Shown here piece after piece: positions 36,870 to 49,440 of a stretch of DNA of 64,000 bases; position 1 is the stretch's first letter; each line of letters begins with the position of its first letter. The stretch is taken from the NCBI GenBank assembly GCA_015698045.1, contig BLAL01000234.1, positions 186,001-250,000 on the forward strand. The letters are read 5' to 3'. Origin of the DNA: Rhizophagus clarus. Lineage: Eukaryota > Glomeromycota > Glomeromycetes > Glomerales > Glomeraceae. Both the position numbers and the translations under genes were made by a program. A model generated the notes under the pieces. That model saw only the letters and a list, made by a program, of their open reading frames with translations, made no database searches and was not told the DNA's origin.

Positions 36870-39695
36870 GATGTTTTTATCTATAATATCTCGAAATTTC
36901 CCACCAGCAATAATCCTGATTTTTTTTTTTTTTAGTCCCATCTCTTTTTTTTTTTTTTTTTTTTTTTTGAAGAAAAAAAAGTAAGTTATGGTTTATGATA
37001 TGATTATTAAATTATATCCTAAATATTTTAAAGTGGCAAATAAGTATTGATCGCAACTTATTTGTTTTTTACCTTCCGAGAAAATTATTGGATCCCCAAC
37101 ACTTGATAGAAAAAAAAAAACGACAATGCAAATGCAACCAAGATCAGTAATCCGACCGGAAAATTATGATGTGAACGTTGTGAACATATCATTAAAAATT
37201 CATTTTAAGCCTCATTTTTTTTTTACAAAAAAAGATTTTGAAAGTTGAATGGTTCTCATACTTTCCATAAATATGTTAACAAGTAATAACGAACAATATA
37301 ATTTATGTGTAAACAAAAATATTTGGGAACCATGTGCTCTCAATCTCATAAAATAGAGTTTTGGCGCCCTTTTTTCTTATCCAAACCATTTGGTTGATCA
37401 ATTGTGTGCAAGTAATTGTATATCATAATTCCTTAATTAGGACACAAATTTAAATTATTTGGTCCATTAATCTAGTTATTTTTCTTGCTTTTGTTTGTTC
37501 TAAATTTTCTATTTATGGTAATTTTTTTTTATGCGCCTTGCTTTTAGTACATATAAAGTATGATTATTACTATTTTATGATATCCATTTACTTTTTATAT
37601 CGTATTATATAAAAAGGTCTAGATTTTTGAACTTTTTTCTTTTTTTTTCTCTTTTTTTTTTTTTCTTTTTCGTTTTTTTTTTTTTTTTTCTTCGTACCAT
37701 TTACGATTTTAAATGAGTGAATGATGATTCATTTTTTAATTGTTGCATTTCACGTGTCTTAAATTAGTAACGTATAATATTTTAAGCATACTCGCGTACA
37801 ATATCTAAAAATAGCTTTCATGTGAGGTAAATCGAAAGGACAAATAAAAACACGGAATTTACTAAATGAAATGTTTTCAAGTTGCAGGCAAATTTATTAT
37901 TTATTTATTTACTTATTTATTATTATATTAGTTACTGTCGGCTGATTTAATAGAAACTAGGTGAATCTTTAAATCATGTATACTTCAGAATTTCTTTAAT
38001 CTAACTAAATTAGGCAAATTTTAATAACTTGAAAATTTGATATCTAGTATCCAGCAAATTTCTTTTCATTTCCGCATTACATTACATTTTAATTATGTGA
38101 TATCTTTTTTAATGTAAATACGTCATTTTATTTAATGTTTTTCTAATTACATTGACTTGTCTATTTAATATTTTATAAGCACATCAGGCTTTATTATTTT
38201 CAATTTTATCATATAATATAATGTACTATTAGTGAAAAATTCTAAATAAATTTTGCCAGCATTTTTATTAAAATTGGTTTGCTTATTTATTGGTCAATTT
38301 TTATATGCAACAACTTTTTAATTTAATGCTACCTCAAACTTTTTAATATTGATTTGTATGTGTTTATTATTAAATAAAACATATTTATTTGTTAAAAATA
38401 TTTAATTAATCATTTTTTTTTAAAAGTTTAGTTATATTAATTTATCATTTAATAATTATAAAAAAAAAAATGATTATTAAAAATCATTATTATACAAGTA
38501 TATTTAGTAATAATAATAAGATTATACAAATTATCATTTAATTAAAGAAAACAATCAATATATATTTTATTTTTGTAATTATTAATTAGTAAAATTTTTT
38601 GGATTTTCTATTTGTTACTATAAATTTTTTCTTAATAAGTAAAAAAAAATAGTAATAAATAAAATATTTTATAAATTTATATTATATAATATTATTAGTA
38701 AAAATTGTGCAAGTTTAATAATAAAAAATATTGCTAAATATTATTACAAGTAATTTTTGTTGTTTAATTCTGATCAAAAATTATAATTTGATTAGTATTA
38801 ATAATTTAAATAAATCTAAATAAAGTAAATTTATACGTCGTCCCTGTGACGCATCACTTCTGGGCAGAATTATGTAATGCCAGCTAAAATTAAAACATGT
38901 GATGTTTAATAGAATGTGAAAAATAGATTTTTTACAACAAAAAAAAATTGTGTTTCTGGAATATAAATGAAAAAATAAAAAAAGTAGGGGTGTGACACAG
39001 GTAACAAAATAGAGGCGATAATATCGTAGAGGCGATGTATAAATTATCCCATTTAAATAATAAATAAGTAAAATAATATAATTAAATATAAATTATATTA
39101 AAATTTTAAAAAGAATTTATAATCTAGCATTATAGTAATACTATACTTCTATAGTACCAATATATTGTTATATAAAAATTATATAACTCTAATTAATAAA
39201 ATTTACATTATAAATATATATTTTTTTTAAAGTATTAAAAATATGAAATTTTATTTGAATAATATAAGGATTATATAGTAATTATTAATTAATCCTAAAA
39301 AATCACTTTAAACTTGAAGGTCCATTTGAACATTTACTAAAAACAAAAAAATTATTAGTATTTTATAAAATGCTTATAAAAAAAAAATAAAATAAAATTC
39401 AAAATGCAATAAAGCTAAGCTTAATTATACATATAAATGCAAAAATTTAAAAATAAACTCAACATTTCACTGTTAATTCATATAATTATACTGATAATCA
39501 TATCTACTATATATAATTGTAATTATATGAAACTAAAATAAAAATATTAAAAATTGAAATATTTCAAAAAAAAATTAAAGTCAAAATGTAAAATTAAAAT
39601 TAATTATAATAACCATAATTAATTATAATAGCCAAATTAATTACAATAGTAAAATTAATTATTATTATTAAAATATAAAATTAGAATTAATTAAG
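33473..39695. other. 6.2-kb gene-free AT desert
   Basis: No coding region, RNA gene or intact element could be supported. It holds long A or T runs (for example about 34458-34483, 34591-34611, 36836-36869, 36920-36968), an AT dinucleotide-rich patch with TATATATGTATATACATATATAT near 36160-36192, and CT/T-rich patches near 37630-37690. The part next to 33472 is the promoter side of the Zn2Cys6 gene. From about 39590 the words AATTAATTATAATAG recur; this is the insertion site of the LINE. Confidence 0.45.
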
Positions 39696-39713
39696 ATAAT
39701 CATAATTAATTAT
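39696..39713. repeat. LINE target-site duplication, 3' side
   Basis: ATAATCATAATTAATTAT directly abuts the T-tract (39713-39725) that is the element's A-tail on the minus strand. An identical 18-mer lies at 47404-47421. Confidence 0.75.
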
Positions 39714-40048
39714 TTTTTTTTTTTTATTATTATCAACATGATGGGTCATGCTTGATAATACAAATGTTAAGAAATACATTAAAATCTAGACTATCAATAA
39801 AATATTTCTCTATTAACTATATTATCTATGCTACTGCTTCTGAAGGAATATAGCCGACTAGTCACCATAAGTCAATAGTGACGTAAGTCACAAAAAACTT
39901 AAAAATTTGACCAATGACTACCCATATTGAAATACCCATCTATCCATACTTTATATTTACTAAATATGCTATTCAAACTTTTAGTTTTATTATTATCTTT
40001 AATTCTCACAAACTTTAATTTTTTCTTCTGAGAATCTATATCACGTGA

Positions 40049-43000
40049 TTATTCTAATTTAATTTGATGAACATTACGATATTCCCAAATCAAATGTTTA
40101 AACTGAAGGACTAATGTATTGATAACATCTCTCGTGATTTTATATATACTTTGTTTGGGAATTTTCAACTTTTTTAAAAATTCACTGAAACTTTTAGGTA
40201 TGATTCCTTTGACTAAGCATAATATTCCAATGTTAGAGGAATTCCAACAATCAAGATTGTTTATGTTGGTGAAGATATCATTGTGATCAATATTAACCTT
40301 ATCTTGTATAAACGGGATGATCAAATTGAATAATTGATCTTTAGAATTATGAACTATCTCTACTCTCATATTTTGCGTGGCAGGACATGCCCATAAATGT
40401 TGGTAAGTTTCTAATTCAGTATTACACAGCGTACATCTCCAACTGCCAATATAAACTGATGGTAATCATTTGCATAAATTATCTGAGTGGATAATTCTTC
40501 AGCACGTAATTTTGTTTTAGAAGAGTTGAATCAGGAATCAAATGCAGATGTCTCATCAAATTTGTCTTTGATGTATCTAAAAGTAAGTGACCAATCAAAT
40601 GATTCTAAATCAGATGGTAAAGTGAAATATCTATTCCTATTTAACGTTAAAAATTGTTTAATGTATTATGCCTCTTTAATATCATTAACCATAAGCAGTG
40701 ATGTGCATTTTATGCTTCCAATGAAATAAAATTCGATTGGAAGCTTCCAATCCAAATGAATTTATTAAGGAATTATGCTTCCAAACCTTCCAAAAGTGCT
40801 TCCAAGAGTGCTTCCAATCTTCCAAGTGCACATCACTGACCATAAGTGTGATATTTCTTTTTATAGACTTGTGATTCCAACATATTGTATCGTTATGAAC
40901 GAGTAATTTTGAATCAATTACCAAACATTCTTTACTACATGCTTCTTTAGCTAATTTATCTACAACATTACTATAATCATCAGAGTCATGAGCTCTTACT
41001 TTTTGTAATGTCACGATTAAATTTTTAAATCTGATCAACTTAATAAAAAGTATCCACAAAATACTATATTGTAATTTCAATCTTTGAACTGCAAAAATGG
41101 ATAGTGTATTAATCTTAGAAAATTGATTAATTATTATTTGAGAATCGGTACAAATAGTAACCCTTGTACCTTTATCTAAACATAATAGCGCTATTATCAT
41201 AGCCATTAACTCAGCCTTAATCACTGAAGGGTTCTCCTGTATTTGGCATTGGAATATAGAATTAGTTTCTATAATTTTAAACGCACTACCTATCATTACA
41301 CTAGTATCAGAGTGTCTTTTAAAAGATCCATCTGTGTATATTGTTAAAGATGATTGGCCTTTAACTGTATCTTGTATGTTTATGAGTTGATTACGCAAAA
41401 GTATAGGGTGAAAAAAATCTAGCATACTTCTAACTGATGCTTCTTGTACATTAGTTGTACTGTATTTAATTCTATTTTCTATCATAGTTATATATTCAAA
41501 TACTGAAGAATCCAATATATATGCATCTTGTATGGACTGCGCTTTAACATTGATAGCCTTTTCCTTATTAATGAATAAAAGGCACCTATTATTAGCTGCT
41601 TTCCTTTTGCTTCTTGGTTGGATATCCTTTAGTTTACAACCAGTACACTTAATTAACACCGATGCTTGTATCGATGGAGAAATGGAATTATCATTGATGT
41701 TATGTATCCAATGTTTTACCATTGGGGTTTGATTATTAGATAATATATGACCAAAATGAGAAGAGTCCAACTTGTCACTGTAAAAAGCTACCTATTGCTT
41801 TTTCCTCAATATTTTTCCTGAAACCTTATTACCTTGTAGATGATATTATCTGTTAATAGTAAATTCAGATTTAACTTTTCTTGATAATGCAATATTTATT
41901 ATACAATGTTGTTCTATCCTTTTGTACCAATTTGGTTTATGATCCTTAGTACTAATACCTAATCAAATTCGCAAATCTGAATATATAAGAAGACGTATTC
42001 CATCAGCAGCCATTATTTGACTTAGAAAATAAATATTGTAACGTTGTAAATGATAATTTAATCTGTCTTTAAATAACAAATCTGAATTTAATACTTGTGT
42101 AATAGGTAACTGATCTCCTATTATTTTACGCTTGATATTAGATTGGCATATAAGATTGTTATCATACATAATGGCTAAAGTACTGGCAATCAAATTAAAT
42201 TTAATCTTTAAATCTTTTAAATGAATTAACCACCCCGTTAAAACGTTATTAACAGATAATGTTTCTTGTTGTAAACATATGATACTTAATTGAGAGAGTG
42301 TACCAAGTAACCCTTTATTCTGAAGTTGATTATGTAATCTAATAATTTGATACTGAAGTTGTATAGTTAATATATCCTTGATTGCATACCCTAAACTTGA
42401 GTAAATCATACAGTTTGGTATTGTCATCACTAAATTAGTCTTTTTCTTGAATAATGTACGTGTGAGAATATTTAGAACTGCCACTTGTTTGTCATTTGAA
42501 ATGGTATGTTGTGATTTATATTTGATGCTTGAAATAATGACTGCGTTATACATATATCTCATCATCTTATTTGTAAGCTGCTTATTTCTGATAATTTTAT
42601 TATATCCTGTAATGATATTTTTACATTGATTAAATATATATATTTTAGATAAATTAAGATTCATCCAAGCATCTAAGATCCTGACTGACTCAGTTGGACA
42701 TATCAATTGAATTTCTTGAACATAAGATCCAAAATTCAATTTAATAGATTTATCTTTAAGAGCATTCGTATCATTAGTCATTATCGCAAATTTATTTAGA
42801 TTAATCTGAATATTATTCAACCTATTGAACTCATTTGCTATTTGTAATATACTTTCTAATTTATATGATGTATCTGTAATTCAAGATACATCGTCCATGT
42901 AAGCTTGAGAAGAAATCATAACATTTTCTTTATCCAGATCTCTAAATTGAACGTTTTTAACAATTGATTAAATTACAGTATAGCCCAATTGCAATTTATT

Positions 43001-45307
43001 TATTTCACACGAAAGTGGATCGTAATAGATAATCCAGAGAAGAGGTGAAATCACTTCACCCTGATCTATTCCTATAAGCGCTTTATAAAATTGAGTTATT
43101 CCTGTTGTTGTGATGACTGCCTTTCTACTATTAGAAAATAAATTAACAAGTAATTAAACAATTCTTTTAGGAATTTTAATCCTATTGAGAGTTAACTCCA
43201 GTATCTTGATATTAACTCTATCATACGCCTTTGAGAAGTCCTGAAATAATATCCATAAAGGTTTCTTCTTAACTTTAGCATCTTCCATAATCAGATTTAT
43301 AATTCGAATAGGAACTTTAGTAGAACTACCAGGTAGTGCTACATAATTTCCACCTTTCAAGATATTGTTATTAGCGATAATCTGAGAGAATTTCTGAGTA
43401 ATAATTTTAACTACCGCCTTTCTCATAGTTTTTAAAAGTGTAATAGGCCTAGTTTTGGTAAGTTGATGTTTTCACTCCATAGTCTTGGGAATGGGATAAA
43501 ATAGTGCATCTCATCATCCGGTAGGAATATCACCTATTATTAAGCATAAATTAGCTAGTTGTAATGTGAATTTAAATATGTTTGATCCTATATGTTGCAA
43601 TAATTCATTAGAGATTTTGGAAGGGCCTGACGCTTTTTCTTTAGAAAAATCTATAATAACTTTACGCCATTCTTCTATAGTGATCTCTTGCATTAAATTA
43701 GCATACCATCTTGGATCAATCCAATCTATAGGTTGATATTGTTGTTGCCAACGGGATTGTATTTAAATCTCATCAAATTTCTTACCAGCAGCATTCTGAA
43801 AGTGGTTGGTTACTTCTTTGTCGATTACATCTGGATCTAAGCATAATTCCATTTGACCATTATTATTAATTAAAATCTTATCTAAAGTAATACGTTTTCT
43901 TTGACAGTTTAGTACTGAATTTATAACTCTTCTTTTGTGATCAGCTAATTCTTGGCATCATTTATCAACAAAGAATTTAATTCTTTCTGTTTTATAATCT
44001 TCGACTTCTTTCTTAAATCTGATAGTAACAATATTAAATAGATCTTTAACAAATTGCTTAAACTCTAAAATAGAAAGAGCTAAGATATTAGGTTTATCAA
44101 TGTTGAGTCTATATGATAAATCTGTAATAATTGGCAATTTACTATTGATGTAATCATATTGTTTATAATCATTAGCGTATGCTGGAAGTTTTTTCTGTGT
44201 CAATTGTAGCAAAATTTTTTATAATTGACGCATCTTCTTTTTAAAATATACTATGGATTCAGGAAGCTGTTCTAAAAATAGATTATCTTTCTTATGTGGC
44301 AATTTGGCTGATGCTTGCTTAAAAATACTCTTAATTTCGTTCTAAAGTCAATTTAAAGATCTACTATCAGGTGAATACTTAGACTCTTCTGATGGACATA
44401 ATTCTTCCATTAGTTCAGTGAAAGTTTTCTATTCATCCTGCATAATCACTTTGTAATTAATAATTTTACGTGTATTGTGTCTTTTAGCTATAGCAACTGC
44501 TTTAATTCTAAATATATCATCATAACTAAAATATGCTGTCATGACTGAATGGTCTGTAGAAACTATATGAAGTTTATTAGTCAAAGCATAGATTAAATCA
44601 GGAATTATTTCATAATTCACCCAAATAAAATCTATACGAGATTTAAAATCTTGACGATGCCATGTTGGTAAAGGATTTTTATGAAACAAACTATTTGTAT
44701 CTTTAAAACCATATTGCTTAAGTATTGTAAAAATTGAATTTTTCCAAGTATGTTTGTTACTTTTAATTTCTTGTTAATAATCATCATAGCTTGCATTAAA
44801 ATCTCCCATAATAATAATTCTAGCTTTATGTTTAATTTCTTCTTTAATAAGATTTTTAACACGAGCGTATAGCTCTGTAATTTCTTTCTTCATAGTATTA
44901 TTGGCATAGTTATAGATAATAATAATCATGAATCTAATTTTTCCTTTAAGAAATAATGTAAGTGCTAACATGCAACTTTTAAATATACATTGTATAGCTA
45001 TATACTTAGTATAACTATTATCCATGATAATACCAACACCTTGTGAAAAATGATGTGTATCTGTAGAAGACTATCATGCTTTATAGTCCTTATGATTTTT
45101 ATAAAAATATTGTCCTATGTTGATTGTTAGTTTAGTTTCAGTAACGCCTAAAATCTTAATGTCATTGATATTCATAAAATTAATTAAATGTTCTTGCTTA
45201 ATAGTAGTGTTTAACCCAAATGTATTTAAAGTTGAAATCTTAAAAGTGTTTTTAATATCCATAATACCATCAGTAGATGGTGAAATTATAGTTTGTTGTG
45301 ACATCAT
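40049..45307 (-). pseudogene. LINE ORF2: AP endonuclease, reverse transcriptase, RNase H, CCHC
   Basis: Starts at 45307 (MMSQQTIISP). The endonuclease has TLNTFGLN, GVTETKL, IMGDFNA, RIDFIWVN and STDHS (45260-44560). The reverse transcriptase has KASGPSKISNELL, FQDFSKAYDRVN, IDQGEVISPLL and YMDDVS (43660-42880). RNase H has IYTDGSFKR, IKAELMAM, ICTDSQ and RAHDSDDYSNVVDKLAKEA (41370-40930). The terminal finger CTLCNTELETYQHLWAC is C-x2-C-x8-H-x3-C (40435-40385). About 18 premature stops interrupt it, yet the frame is kept from 45307 to the MITE at 40838. Allowing for the 151 bp added by the MITE, only one 1-base deletion (near 40460) is needed to reach the end. Several stops replace expected Trp codons, such as the TGA after YMDDVS. 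Confidence 0.85.
40696..40838. mobile_element. 143-bp hAT-like MITE nested in LINE ORF2
   Basis: Termini CAGTGATGTGCA and TGCACATCACTG are perfect inverted repeats. Identical 8-bp direct repeats ACCATAAG flank it (40688-40695 and 40839-40846), the hAT-type target size. The interior has repeated CTTCCAA/TTGGAAG words near both ends, like the subterminal motifs of hAT elements. No coding capacity. It interrupts the LINE C-terminal coding region and so moved after the LINE inserted. Confidence 0.9.
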
Positions 45308-47279
45308 TGTTGATTATTAGGTGGTGGTGAATTTGCGCCTTGTTGTGACAGATAAGCATTGAATAGAGAAAATAAGCCTATTAATTAACCAAGTCGATTA
45401 TTCATTATTTCTAGTGAAGAGCATGCATTATTTACTTTATCTTCAATTTCATCTATACGTTGAACTGTAGGGTTTTAATTATGTTCTATAGCATCATGAT
45501 AAAAATCTTGTGAATTGGCTGAGACATCCTGATAATTTTGCATATTAACGTCTGATGATGACGTATTTGTTTGTGTTGAGAAGTTGGATAATTAAGGATT
45601 GGGAGTCCTTACAACATCATTCACATTCTCTTCTGTTCTTACTCTTTATTAAATGCGTTGACAAATGAATCAGTGACTGGACCAAAATTAAGGTCAAGAT
45701 CAGGTTTATTATTCGATTGATTTAGCATATGCATCTCTAGATTAACAATTCTATTATTAAACTTTTTCATAAGGTCATTGAATTTGTTAAGTTGCTGTTC
45801 GATTTTCTCAAGTCTCAAATTTACGTTAGAATCCACACTTTTATCTAATCTTTTTTCAAGATTATAAAGCCTTTGTTCAAATTGCTTAATACCTTGTGTT
45901 TGAGGTATGTTGGAAGGGATATCCTTTGGGAATATACAATTAGATTTAGAATTGAATCTGGTTTTATTCTGTCCTAATTGTTGCGTATTAGAAGATGAGA
46001 GTTTTTATGAATTAGGAGAAATTTTTAAGGATTGTTGGGTGACTTTAGCGTAACTAACAGGTGGAGTATGTTTGGCTGAGAATTCAGCATCCCAGTCATC
46101 TGTCCAGTTCATATCGCTAGGGATAAAATCATCCTTGGTAGAGGGAAAAATTGGTTTGAAACCAGACTTGGGCTTTAGAGCCTCAACTTTATATCTTTTG
46201 TATATATCTTGATAAGCTATCTGTTGGCCATAACAGTATTTGAGTTGACTATTTTCAGGACAATTCCTAACTTTATGATTAATGGAGCTACATATATGGC
46301 AAGTAAGTGCATTTTTATCAGCAAAATGTAGGCCTTTGTTATTGAAAGCAAAGTGATTTTTCTTTGCAGTATTCATATCATCGATACTATTAAAGTAAAA
46401 TCAAGCAAAGCGTTCTTTTTCATAATTCTGAGAAAAGCAGTTTTTGGGAACAAATACAGCCTTGGCTCTTGTACACGTTACAATTTCTAAAAGATCTCCT
46501 TCATTTGTCCCTTTGGGTAGATTGGTAAGTTTCAAAATATACTTAAAGTGATGATTACGTTCTTCTTTAATGAGTGCATTGGGAAAGATTCTGAAAGTCA
46601 TATTCAAAAATTTCATTGACCATTCTTCTTTTAAAGCACTTGCTAGATCTTTGTTAGCAAAGGTGACTGACACTTCATAGTATAAAATTTTAACTGCGAA
46701 TTTGATCTTTTTCATCTGACCTAATGATCGTAGATGTTGCTCAAATAGATCTTTTTTAATATCTAGTGAAACATCCCAGATCTTGATCTCAAAATCAGAT
46801 TGAAGATCAGGCTGATTTTGTGTAAATGACTCCATTTTACTAAATTTAGTTGGATTGTTGATCACGATGGTTTTTGCCATAACTTTATTAGTTGCATCTT
46901 CAGTTTCGCAAATAATTTTAATCATCTTTACATCTTTGATTGTAGTAGTTAAGAATATGCACGTCAGCCCAACTACATGGCGGAACACATGATTCTTTTT
47001 TTCTGTGTCGTTCTGACCTGAAGTTAAGTCTAGAGGAAAGAAGAGAGTAATTTTTTGAGACTTTCCTATTACTATCCAATGTGGTTGTATCTTATTCGTA
47101 TCATTCTGCTGACTAAAGGTAGCAGTGGTAGTTGTAGCAGCATGAGCTTGTGCATGGATTAAAGCTTCAAGTCCAGCAGTAGTTTGTTGTTGCGAGTTGT
47201 TGAGAGTACCTTGACTCTCTGTAGAGGCTGTAGAAGTGCCTCCAGTATTAACGGAGTTTATATTTTCAACTCCTTCCAT
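45304..47279 (-). pseudogene. LINE ORF1: RRM-like nucleic-acid-binding protein with CCHC knuckle
   Basis: Starts at 47279 (MEGVENINSV). An N-terminal Thr/Gln/Ala-rich region is followed by two RRM-like segments (about 47060-46470), then the CCHC knuckle CHICSSINHKVRNC (C-x2-C-x4-H-x4-C, near 46300), then a coiled coil (LEKIEQQLNKFNDLMKKFNN, near 45815-45755). The frame is interrupted by TGA near 46398 and TAA near 46005. A frameshift near 45640 leads to a further frame carrying TAA stops and ending at TGA 45306-45304. That TGA overlaps the ATG of ORF2 as ATGA, suggesting coupled reinitiation in the live ancestor. It probably binds element RNA and oligomerises. Confidence 0.75.
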
Positions 47280-47403
47280 TACTCTTCCTTTTATAACTAT
47301 AAGAAAAATAATAAAATATTATGTTTAACTAGTATTTTTGATAGTTTTAGTGTGAAATTCTTCTTGTCCAAATTGTGGCAAAAAGATCAGCGGGAAGAGT
47401 TTC

Positions 47404-47421
47404 ATAATCATAATTAATTAT
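47404..47421. repeat. LINE target-site duplication, 5' side
   Basis: ATAATCATAATTAATTAT, identical to 39696-39713. It is followed by AATAATC and more AATTAATTATAATAG words like those on the other flank. Confidence 0.75.
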
Positions 47422-49440
47422 AATAATCAAATTAATTATAATAGTCAAAATTAATTATAATAGTTATTTAAAAATGAAATAAATCAATTAGCAATTATAT
47501 AAAATTTGTAAAATATTTATTTTATTATAAAAAAGTAAAATATCTATACTTCCTTATAAATTAAATTTCTAGAATACTAAAATATATAGTAACTATACCA
47601 ATGTAATTATATAGATATATTTAAATTATAATAAACATATTATAATAAATAATAATATAACCTTTATAAATAAAATTATTTAAAATTAAATTTTAATATA
47701 ACAAATTAACCCTATAAAAAAATTGGATAAGTTTTTAAAAAGGTTTTATATGATTTATTTTCTTAAAAATAATGTATTATAAAAAAATGCACAATTTTAT
47801 ATTACTATAAATATGATTTTAATACAAAATTTATATGGAATTTATATAAAATTTATATAATTTAATTACTGATTTATCACAGAATTTACATTATTTGTTT
47901 ACTAAATTTACTATATATTACAATTTATTATTAATTATATTTATATAAATTTAATTTTTTTTTTTTTTTTTTATAATTTAAAGGTCATGTTTAGCTTTAT
48001 TAAAAAATACAAAAATATAATAAAAAAAGTATATAGTTTATTTAACAGATAAGATTATAAATATCCATTCCAATCATTAGTTTATATAAACCTATTAAAA
48101 CAAATTCACCTGATTAAGAACTAGCAAAGTTAGATATGATCTATGAATTTCAATTAATACCAGTATTATCATATATTAATATAAAAGTAATACATATATG
48201 CACTTCTAACTCTTTTTTATAATCTTCACAAAACATAACTAAAATTAACTGTAATTAATACCAACCTACTCAGATAATACATAAATATATACAGAGACAA
48301 GTATAGAATTAGTAAAATCCCTTTCTTTTCAATAAAGCTTTAATAAAAAATCTCATTCTATAAGAATTACTTTACTTTGTTTCTTACTTTTGATTAGCAT
48401 AAATACATCAAAAAAAAAAAATTTGTAATTATACTAACATCTTTAATATGATTTTAGCCAATCTAACTAGTGATTAATACATATTAGTAAAATTTAAAAT
48501 AAATAATACAATTATATTTCTCTTTATTTGGATTATTTAACAAAACTATAAAAAAAAAAGTTATATTAAACTATCAAAATATTGATCTATATTTCAATAT
48601 TCCTAATTCTTTAAAACTCTAATAAAAGAAAAAACTAAAAGCTAAAACACAAACTAGCAAAAAATAACAAACTAAAGAAAAGTTATTAATACTTTCAAAA
48701 ACCTGAAAGAAAAATTGAAAAAATGGTAAAAAACTTCAAACCATCATTTTTATAATTTTTATTTATCTCTTAAGCAAATAAATAAATGTTATTTCTAACC
48801 ATAAATAAAAACTTTAACTAATAACTTCATTTTATTTATCTTAATGCTTTTAAAAAGACAATAATAATGAAAAACCCTTTTTCTAAGATATTTAAAATTA
48901 GGACTGCTTATACATAATCCTTATAAAAATTTTTAGAAATATAAAAAAAATCTGAAAAATTTGCAAGCATAAACTATTTTTTTGGTAAAGTTTATACCAA
49001 GCCAGTAGTTATGCTAAAATTTGATATTTTTAAATTAGACAAGTTTTAAAAGACTTGGTTAAATCCAGAAAAAAGAAAAACATTACTTAAAAAAAGCCTA
49101 AAAAATCAAAAATTCAAACTTTTCTTTAGTATTCTTTTGCTAAAAAAATGGTTAAGAGATCTGCAAGTAAGAAATATAATTTATTCCCTCTTTATTAAAT
49201 TAAATAAAAATAAAAAAAAAAGATCAGTTAAATACAAATATATTATAAAAAATTTATTTTTATTAAACTAACTATTGCAAACTAAACTGAATAAAAAGAA
49301 ACTTTAAATTTAAATTTCTTAAAGAAATATCAGCAGAAATAATATTAATATTCTTTTAAAAAATCTAAAGTTTTTAAAAGTATTTAATTTAAAAAAAATA
49401 ATTTATTTTTTTAAAATAAATAAAAAAATATTAGTATATT
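47422..49440. other. AT-rich spacer without a gene
   Basis: Nothing supported beyond short A/T runs. No ORF with coding character, no inverted-repeat element recognised and no RNA gene. Confidence 0.4.

Larger units (their letters stand above)
39714..47403 (-). mobile_element. Full-length LINE retrotransposon (APE-RT-RNase H type), inactivated
   Basis: A 7.69-kb element on the minus strand. In order from 47403 it has a short 5' untranslated region, ORF1, ORF2, a 3' untranslated region and a short T-tract tail. Identical 18-bp sequences flank it. ORF2 with an endonuclease, reverse transcriptase, RNase H and a terminal CCHC finger fits the Tad1/I-like LINE groups of fungi. It carries many premature stops but very few indels, plus a nested 143-bp MITE. 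The exact 5' end rests on the target duplication alone, and the flanks are themselves repetitive. Confidence 0.85.

Noticed and set aside
33473..39695. Centromere or replication origin in the AT desert
   Set aside because: AT-richness alone is not evidence; no tandem satellite or defined motif array was seen there.
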